From an uncultured Roseibium sp. (GTDB taxonomy: Bacteria; Pseudomonadota; Alphaproteobacteria; Rhizobiales; Stappiaceae): DNA of 64,000 nt. The stretch spans positions 1 to 64,000 of the forward strand of contig NZ_CANMNP010000002.1 in assembly GCF_947499295.1 (NCBI RefSeq), in the 5' to 3' direction. A program made the position numbers and the translations under genes. The notes below the pieces were generated by a model. That model saw only the letters and a list, made by a program, of their open reading frames with translations, was not told the origin of the DNA and searched no databases. Positions 55,134 through 61,280 of this stretch are shown here, piece after piece (position 1 is the first letter of the stretch; each line of letters begins with the position of its first letter).

Positions 55134-56012
55134 ATGTCCGAAACTGAAGACCATCAGGCCTTGAAAGCCGGCGCAACGCCTTCCGGTACGGGAAAGCGTG
55201 TCCGAAAGTTGTTGATCAATCTGATCGTCGTCTTTGGGATCGCCTACATAATGGCAGCTGGGTTCATGTATCTTAACCAGCGCAATTTCCTGTTTGTGCC
55301 CACAGGTGAATTGACGGATCCTGCGGAGGCCGGGCTCGACCAGGTAACGGTTGAAACCGTGACCATGGCAGACGGCACACAGATCAGCGTTTGGTCAGCT
55401 ACCCCAGCGGTCGAAGGTGCTCCCACAGTACTTTATTTTCACGGAAATTCCGGAAATGTGTCCACGCGAGCGTCTCGCTTCAAAAAAATTCTCGACAGTG
55501 GGTTCGGGCTCTATGCTCCCAGTTATCGGGGCTATGCAGGCAGCGATGGCAGCCCGACGGAAATCGATTTGATTTCAGATGGCCGGGAACATTTCGAGAG
55601 CGTCGCGGGCCGCACAGATCAGATCATCATCCACGGCGAAAGCATGGGAACAGGTGTCGCAACTGCGATAGCCGCGGAACGGCCTGAGACGGGATTGCTT
55701 GTTCTCGAAGCGCCCTATACCGCATTGGTTGACAGGGCATCTGAACAGTATCCGTGGTTGCCTGTCGGATTGCTCATGATTGACCAGATGCCGACGCGGG
55801 AACGCGTTGGAAACGTTCAGGCACCGATCCTGATCGTTCATGGCACACAGGATGTCGTCATTCCCGTTGAACATGGAAAAAAGCTGTATGAACGTGCAGA
55901 AGATCCCAAAGAGATCCTGATTGTCGAAGGCGCGGCCCACAACAATCTCTGGTCACAGGGTCTGTGGCCGGCCGTTCTTGATGCCTGGCGGAAGGTCAAT
56001 GCCGAGGGGTAG
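55134..56012 (+). CDS. Membrane-anchored alpha/beta hydrolase
   Basis: A 292-residue protein with an N-terminal membrane helix (LLINLIVVFGIAYIMAAGF) and an alpha/beta hydrolase domain of the ABHD13/BEM46 group. The nucleophile is in HGESMGTG, the oxyanion region in YFHGNSGN, the acid in GTQDVVIP and the final His in EGAAHNNLW. It probably acts as an esterase or thioesterase in the membrane or periplasm; substrate unknown. Confidence 0.88.
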   Translation: MSETEDHQALKAGATPSGTGKRVRKLLINLIVVFGIAYIMAAGFMYLNQRNFLFVPTGELTDPAEAGLDQVTVETVTMADGTQISVWSATPAVEGAPTVLYFHGNSGNVSTRASRFKKILDSGFGLYAPSYRGYAGSDGSPTEIDLISDGREHFESVAGRTDQIIIHGESMGTGVATAIAAERPETGLLVLEAPYTALVDRASEQYPWLPVGLLMIDQMPTRERVGNVQAPILIVHGTQDVVIPVEHGKKLYERAEDPKEILIVEGAAHNNLWSQGLWPAVLDAWRKVNAEG

Positions 56013-56047
56013 CACCGTTGCGTCGGCAAGTCCGACACGCATTTCTG

Positions 56048-56515
56048 TCAACGCCTTGAGTTGAAGAAAGCTTTCAGGAGTTTGGCGGCTTGAACCTCGC
56101 CTATGCCGGAATAGGTATCGGGAGCATGATGGCAGGTCGGCTGGTCAAAGAAGCGAGCGCCGTGATCAACCGCGCCACCCTTCTCGTCGCGGGCAGCGTA
56201 GTAAAGCCTGCGAATGCGGGCAAACGAGATGGCGCCTGCACACATGGTGCAAGGTTCCAGTGTCACGTACAGGTCGCAATCCGGAAGTCGCTGCGAATTC
56301 AGCAGCGCACAGGCTTTGCGGATAACCAGAACTTCTGCATGCGCCGTGGGGTCGTTGAGCTCAAGGGTTCGATTGCCGTCCCGCGCGAGAATGCTGTTTC
56401 CTCTGACCAAAACGGCACCGACCGGCACTTCTCCGCGAGCCGCTGCGTTTTCCGCCTCTTCGAGTGCAAGATCCATGAAAGTCTTGTCGTTTCGGGATTG
56501 CTGGCCGGTGGTCAT
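56048..56515 (-). CDS. tadA: tRNA-specific adenosine deaminase
   Basis: Deaminates A34 to inosine in tRNA-Arg. The 155-residue protein has the cytidine-deaminase-fold zinc motifs TAHAEVLVIR and LEPCTMCAGA. I use the ATG at 56515; the next ATG (56476) begins directly before the catalytic fold, and the 56569 frame start adds basic sequence. It is divergent from the pseudouridine synthase, a common pairing. Confidence 0.94.
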   Translation of the reverse strand: MTTGQQSRNDKTFMDLALEEAENAAARGEVPVGAVLVRGNSILARDGNRTLELNDPTAHAEVLVIRKACALLNSQRLPDCDLYVTLEPCTMCAGAISFARIRRLYYAARDEKGGAVDHGARFFDQPTCHHAPDTYSGIGEVQAAKLLKAFFNSRR

Positions 56516-56698
56516 TGAATGTCTCAGGGCCCTTTTGGAGAGGCGAAGAAAGTTCGTGTTTAATCGCAAAAGCCGATACAGTCAGCCCCGTAATCTCTTC
56601 TCTTCTGACCAAGCTATGCGTTTGGGTATGAGCGCCGTTGCGACCAATGAATGCAACAAGCGATTTCAGAATGGGCAAAGCTCTGCTATGACGCGGCC

Positions 56699-58087
56699 AT
56701 GACGACAAGAAAAACTCCCCCTAAGCGCCCTGGTTCGGTGAACCCACGGGCGCGCGACAATCGTGCACCTGCAAAACGGCGTGGGCCACAAGGTGCGAAG
56801 AAAGACGGTCCAAAGAAAAGCGCGGTCGTGCCGGCACCGCGCAGCATGACCGACGAGACAGGCACACGAGGCGAACGGATTGCCAAGGTCATGGCGCGTG
56901 CAGGCTTGTGTTCGCGTCGTGAGGCGGAGACCTGGATTGCCAATGGCCGTGTTGAGCTGAATGGTCAGGTTCTCACCACACCGGCAGTCACGGTGACGCC
57001 GGACGACAAGGTCCTTGTGGACGGCACAGCTCTGCCTACCCGTGAAAGAACAAGGCTTTGGCTCTATCACAAGCCGCGTGGGCTTGTGACGACGAACAAG
57101 GATCCGGAGGGGCGTCCCACTGTCTTTGACAGGTTGCCGGACGATCTGCCGCGGGTGCTGACGGTTGGGCGGCTTGACATCAACACGGAAGGCCTGTTGC
57201 TCTTAACGAATGATGGCGGGCTCGCAAGGGTTCTCGAACTCCCTGCCACCGGGTGGCTGAGGCGTTACCGTGTTCGCGCCTTTGGCAAAATCACGCAGGC
57301 TGATCTGGACGGGCTGCAGGACGGTGTCGCAATCGATGGTGTTCTATATGGCGCGATCGAAGCTGTGCTCGACAAGGAGCAGGGTGGAAACGTCTGGATG
57401 ACCGTCAGCTTGCGGGAAGGGAAGAACCGGGAGGTCAAGCGGGTGCTTGAACATCTCGGTCTTGCGGTGAACCGACTGATCCGCGTGTCCTATGGGCCGT
57501 TTCAGCTCATGGATCTGCCGGAAAATGACGTCCGTGAAATTCGGGGTCGCGTATTGCGTGACCAGCTTGGAGAGGCCTTGGCCGAAGAAGCGGGAGCGGA
57601 TTTCGATGCCCCGATTTTTCATACCCCCAAACAGGAAATTGAAAAGACGTCCGCTACAAATCGTGCCGGTGGCGGGAGAGATGACCGCAAATCCGGTGAT
57701 CGCAAATCGGGTGATCGTAAATCCGGCGGCCGCCGCGAAGAGAGCCAGGGCAAGTGGTTGACGGCGCGCGAAGGCAAGACAGAAACCGACCGGAAAAAGG
57801 CTGCCAAGAGTGACCGCTCAGATCGCAAGCAAGGCAAGGCTCCGCGCAAGGACAGCGGTCAACGACAGGAAAAAGTGTCTCCCCGTTCCCGTTTCCGCAT
57901 GACCTCAGCACCCAGGCCCCGCAAGGACATCGAAGAAGGTCGACGCAGCTCACCGCAGCGCCGGATCTGGAGCGACGATGGCCTTCTTGACGACAAGCAG
58001 CAGGAAAATCGAAACAATCGCGACAAGGATGAGCGGCGTGGTCCACCCAAGGGCGGCCGGGGACCGCGTCGCGGAGACCGCTCGTGA
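56699..58087 (+). CDS. RluB/RsuA-type pseudouridine synthase with basic tail
   Basis: A 462-residue pseudouridine synthase acting on rRNA. After a basic leader, the S4 domain (RIAKVMARAGLCSRREAETW) leads to the catalytic domain with GRLDINTEGLLLLTNDG (catalytic Asp) and GKNREVKRVLEHLG. From about residue 315 there is a very basic, low-complexity tail with tandem RKSGD repeats and many RG/RR/K clusters. I start it at the ATG at 56699; the longer frame to 56651 looks non-coding. It overlaps rsmD by four bases. Confidence 0.92.
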   Translation: MTTRKTPPKRPGSVNPRARDNRAPAKRRGPQGAKKDGPKKSAVVPAPRSMTDETGTRGERIAKVMARAGLCSRREAETWIANGRVELNGQVLTTPAVTVTPDDKVLVDGTALPTRERTRLWLYHKPRGLVTTNKDPEGRPTVFDRLPDDLPRVLTVGRLDINTEGLLLLTNDGGLARVLELPATGWLRRYRVRAFGKITQADLDGLQDGVAIDGVLYGAIEAVLDKEQGGNVWMTVSLREGKNREVKRVLEHLGLAVNRLIRVSYGPFQLMDLPENDVREIRGRVLRDQLGEALAEEAGADFDAPIFHTPKQEIEKTSATNRAGGGRDDRKSGDRKSGDRKSGGRREESQGKWLTAREGKTETDRKKAAKSDRSDRKQGKAPRKDSGQRQEKVSPRSRFRMTSAPRPRKDIEEGRRSSPQRRIWSDDGLLDDKQQENRNNRDKDERRGPPKGGRGPRRGDRS

Positions 58088-58659
58088 GAATAGTCGCAGG
58101 GCGCTTCAAGGGGGCCGCAATTGCGGCACCCAAATCCCAGGAAACCCGTCCGACAAGCGACAGATTGCGCGAGACAATCTTCAACATTCTCGCGCATGGC
58201 GTGGGAATGAATCTCGAAGATGCGCGTGTTCTGGACTTGTTTGCCGGAACCGGAGCGCTCGGCTTTGAAGCCATCAGCAGAGGAGCGCGCCATTGCACTT
58301 TTATAGAAGAAGGGGCTGAAGCGCGCGGCGTGATCCGGCGAAATATGGAAGGTCTGGGGCTCAACGGGGCGGCAAAAATCTTCCGCCGGGACGCAACCCG
58401 CCTGGGCGTTCCAGGCACGATCGAACCCTTCGACCTTCTTTTTGCCGATCCGCCTTATGACAAGGGGCTTGGTGAAAAGGCATTACATTCTGCTGGTGTC
58501 GGAGGCTGGCTCAAGCCGGACGCAATCTGCGTCCTGGAAGAGCGTGCAAGTGCCGACATAGAAACACCTGAAGGGTTTTCCGAAGTCGACCGGCGGCAGG
58601 CCGGGGACAGTCAGGTTCTCTTTTTGCGCTTTGCGCCTCATATCAACCTCACCAAATAA
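58084..58659 (+). CDS. rsmD: 16S rRNA (guanine(966)-N2)-methyltransferase RsmD
   Basis: A 191-residue methyltransferase. The SAM-binding LDLFAGTGALGFEAISRGA and catalytic DPPY motif (LLFADPPYDKGLG) are clear. It starts with GTG overlapping the stop of the pseudouridine synthase gene (GTGA), so two rRNA-modification genes are coupled. Confidence 0.94.
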   Translation: MRIVAGRFKGAAIAAPKSQETRPTSDRLRETIFNILAHGVGMNLEDARVLDLFAGTGALGFEAISRGARHCTFIEEGAEARGVIRRNMEGLGLNGAAKIFRRDATRLGVPGTIEPFDLLFADPPYDKGLGEKALHSAGVGGWLKPDAICVLEERASADIETPEGFSEVDRRQAGDSQVLFLRFAPHINLTK

Positions 58660-58676
58660 AACCCACCCGAGGCCGC

Positions 58677-58763
58677 GACATGGGAGTGTTCCCCAGCGTC
58701 GCGCGTGTTGGACGATGCCTTACATCGCCCTGCGACACGCTCCTCTCGGAACACACTCATGTC
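58677..58763. repeat. Nested imperfect palindrome between convergent genes
   Basis: Outer arms GACATGGGAGTGTTCC (58677-58692) and GGAACACACTCATGTC (58748-58763) pair at 14 of 16 positions. Inside them GTCGC (58698) pairs with GCGAC (58732) and CGATG pairs with CATCG around a five-base loop at 58713-58727. The three stems nest into one cruciform of about 87 bases after rsmD. It could be a terminator, an RNA structure or a small interspersed repeat. Confidence 0.6.
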
Positions 58764-58803
58764 ACGGTCGAATGGGTTCCTATTTGTTGAGGTTGGTATC
58801 AGC

Positions 58804-59664
58804 TCACGCGCCGCCGGGCATCATAATGTATGCGGTTGGTTTGGCAGGTAGGCTGGCGCGGCTGACAATCAGTTTGGCGGTTTCTGCACGAACAATCTCA
58901 TATCCAGCTTCCGTGGCGCGCCCTGTAAACGCTTGAAGCGCGCCTGAAAAGTGAAAATGCATCGGTATCACCAAGGCTGGTCCGATGCTTTCCAGCACAT
59001 CCATGAGACTGTCCAGACGCAATGTCGACGTGTTGTCCACCGCGGCGAACACGATATCGATCTGCCCCAGTCTGGTCAGGTCTTCCTTGGTCAGTCTGTG
59101 GTGCAGGTGACCGAGATGGGCAATACACAGGTCGGCGACCTCAAAAACGAAGATGGAATTTCCGAGCCGCCGGGTTTCGCCGTCCCATCCGCGTATATTG
59201 GTCTGGATATTGCGGATCCGGACATCTTCAACCGTCATGTCGTGATCCATTACGCCGCCCTCTGGGTTCCAGCCATAAAGAAGGTGCTCGATGCTCGGGT
59301 CTGGGTTGAGTGAATAGTGTGTGCTGTGAGCACCGTTCATGGTGGCGACAGTTGGCGGAAGAAAAGGACGAACGCTGTCGTTGTAGTCCGTCGCTATTCG
59401 CACGCCTTTGGGGGTCTCCAACTCGAAAGTGGAATGCCCGATATAACGGATCTGAACTTCCCCCGCTTGCAGCGATGCATTCCATACCCTCGCTTCACCA
59501 GGGAGCAATTGCCGGTAGGGGGCGTCTGCAACCAATTGGCAAATGGCCAAAGCAGGCTGAACAAATGCGACCGCGAAAAGGCACCCGAGCAGCGTCGAAG
59601 CTGTGCGGATTCGGCAAAGGCCGTGTGCCAACAACTGAAATGGGGCCGGAACGTCCCGGGTCAT
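58804..59664 (-). CDS. MBL-fold (UlaG-like) metallo-hydrolase, exported
   Basis: A 286-residue protein of the metallo-beta-lactamase superfamily. It has a signal peptide (TLLGCLFAVAFVQPALA), IRYIGHSTFELET at the fold start, GAHSTHYS in place of the usual HxHxDH, and HLGHLHHRL and MHFHFSG at the later metal sites. The modified first motif is seen in some UlaG-type proteins; activity is uncertain. Convergent with rsmD. Confidence 0.8.
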   Translation of the reverse strand: MTRDVPAPFQLLAHGLCRIRTASTLLGCLFAVAFVQPALAICQLVADAPYRQLLPGEARVWNASLQAGEVQIRYIGHSTFELETPKGVRIATDYNDSVRPFLPPTVATMNGAHSTHYSLNPDPSIEHLLYGWNPEGGVMDHDMTVEDVRIRNIQTNIRGWDGETRRLGNSIFVFEVADLCIAHLGHLHHRLTKEDLTRLGQIDIVFAAVDNTSTLRLDSLMDVLESIGPALVIPMHFHFSGALQAFTGRATEAGYEIVRAETAKLIVSRASLPAKPTAYIMMPGGA

Positions 59665-59785
59665 GATGCGCTCTCCCTGAAGACTGCCATGACCCTAAGT
59701 TAGCGGGTCGGACTGTCAGGGCAAGCGACTACGGACGTTTCTCTGTTGCTTTGGCCAGAACTTGATCGTTTTTACCCAAAGCTGC

Positions 59786-59832
59786 CAAAAGAAAAGGCAA
59801 CCGTTCGCAGCGTATTTGCGAAGGCGGTTGCC
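59786..59832 (-). terminator. Intrinsic terminator after the small unknown gene
   Basis: On the minus strand GGCAACCG-CC-TTCGCA pairs with TGCGAA-CGGTTGCC around a short loop and is followed by TTTTCTTTTG, 48 bases after the stop codon. Confidence 0.88.
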
Positions 59833-59879
59833 TGAGGTGGGGGCGGGTGGGAGGAAGGACCTGCCCCGGTATGAAATGT

Positions 59880-60221
59880 TCAAACCACGTACAGGCTGAC
59901 AGGGGCCTTTGCCCCTTTAGGCGTGGAGTGCCGCTCGATTTCTAGCGCCTTTTTGTCATCAGTTGCCTGCATGTGGATCATCTCGCCGGCATGGCCGGCT
60001 TCCAGAATCATGGCTTGCTTGCTGCAATGGCTTGCGAGCGAGAGTCCAAGCTTGCGAAAATGTGACCGGCGATAACAATAAACAGCCAGCGCCGCGCGTT
60101 GGCGTTCCGGCAGCTGATCGCCCACATCTGAGACTGCGCTCAGCGTCGCTTCGAGCAAACGCTTCAGCAAATCTTCGGAAACAGGGCAGTCTTCCAAATC
60201 TGTAGAACCAACTGGCCGCAT
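59880..60221 (-). CDS. Hypothetical protein, 113 residues
   Basis: A small soluble protein not recognised. It begins MRPVGSTDLEDCPVSEDLLK and its core LLEATLSAVSDVGDQLPERQR suggests helices; it ends in KGAKAPVSLYVV. The start has an excellent AGGAGAAGG ribosome-binding site, and a clear terminator follows, so it is a real gene. Confidence 0.75.
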   Translation of the reverse strand: MRPVGSTDLEDCPVSEDLLKRLLEATLSAVSDVGDQLPERQRAALAVYCYRRSHFRKLGLSLASHCSKQAMILEAGHAGEMIHMQATDDKKALEIERHSTPKGAKAPVSLYVV

Positions 60222-60336
60222 AGACCTTCTCCTAATAAGATAGGAAAAGTATTTACGGGTTTTATTAATGAACTATTAAATAAAGTAATTGTGATAACAA
60301 GAGTGATCGTTCTTGTTAATTGTGCTCATGTTGCTT

Positions 60337-61194
60337 TCAAGTAACGAGTGACGTTTCTTTTATCAATGCTGACAGTTGTTCCTTTGTTTGATCTCGCAAT
60401 GGCTCTGCCTTGTCCAGAATGCGGTCAGCTTTCATGAAATCAAGCACACGGATTGTGTCGTGTGGCGGACGAACCAGCATATCTGGCTGATCCAACTTGA
60501 GTTTTTGGTTTGTGATCGTTTGCATAAGGATCTGCGAGGAGCCAAAAAGGCTGTCCAGCATGTTGATGTCGTCGCTGTTTGGGCGGGGAACCGGTGCTCC
60601 GACGACATCGACGGCGATGACAATGTCACACCGGTCTCGCAGGCCATCAAATGGTAACGGGTTCACAACGCCGCCATCGATCAAGTGACGGCCTTTATGA
60701 CGTACAGGCTTGAAAACGGCGGGTATTGCAATCGAGGCTGCAATCGCAGGAAGAAGAGGGCCCGAATCGAAGTCGACCTCGCGACAGCCAAAAAAGTCGG
60801 TCGCGATCAGTCTGAGGGGGATATCCAGGTCTTCGAAACTGTCAGGGAGAAACTCGGAAATGAAAACTTCCAGGACGCGTTCTGGGTCGAATTGAACCGG
60901 TCCTGAGCGGAACATGTCTGCAAACTTCTTTGGCCTGAGTTGCCAAAGGCGCGAAAGAACCGTGTTTCTATCCGAAAAAGTTTTGAGGGTGATTTCTCGA
61001 ATTTGCTCTCCGCTAAGGCCGCTTGCATAGGCGGCACCCATGATCGCGCCGATTGATGTTCCAGCGATTTGTGCCGGTCTCAAACCGAGATCGTCCAGGG
61101 CTTCCAGGACCGGAATGTGTGCGAGACCACGCGCACCGCCGCCTCCAAGCGCAAGGCCAATCCTGGGAAGGGGAGTGTCGGATTGCATGAGCAT
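60337..61194 (-). CDS. Patatin-like phospholipase
   Basis: A 285-residue patatin-family lipid acyl hydrolase (RssA-like). The oxyanion loop GLALGGGGARGLAH, nucleophile elbow GTSIGAIMG and catalytic Asp in LIDGGVVNPLP are intact. It has no signal peptide, so it acts in the cytoplasm on lipids or acyl chains. An upstream terminator separates it from the small unknown gene, and the next gene starts 86 bases away. Confidence 0.93.
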   Translation of the reverse strand: MLMQSDTPLPRIGLALGGGGARGLAHIPVLEALDDLGLRPAQIAGTSIGAIMGAAYASGLSGEQIREITLKTFSDRNTVLSRLWQLRPKKFADMFRSGPVQFDPERVLEVFISEFLPDSFEDLDIPLRLIATDFFGCREVDFDSGPLLPAIAASIAIPAVFKPVRHKGRHLIDGGVVNPLPFDGLRDRCDIVIAVDVVGAPVPRPNSDDINMLDSLFGSSQILMQTITNQKLKLDQPDMLVRPPHDTIRVLDFMKADRILDKAEPLRDQTKEQLSALIKETSLVT

Positions 61195-61280
61195 CGTCCT
61201 GTTTTGACTACACTCAAGCAGATGGGGAGTGGCTCATGCTTTGCCAAGCCATCGACCTTGGCGCGCGAGCAGGAACGTTC

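Noticed and set aside
58804..59664. A beta-lactamase resistance gene
   Set aside because: Only the fold is shared; the first metal motif is atypical and the sequence is closer to UlaG-like hydrolases than to drug-inactivating enzymes.
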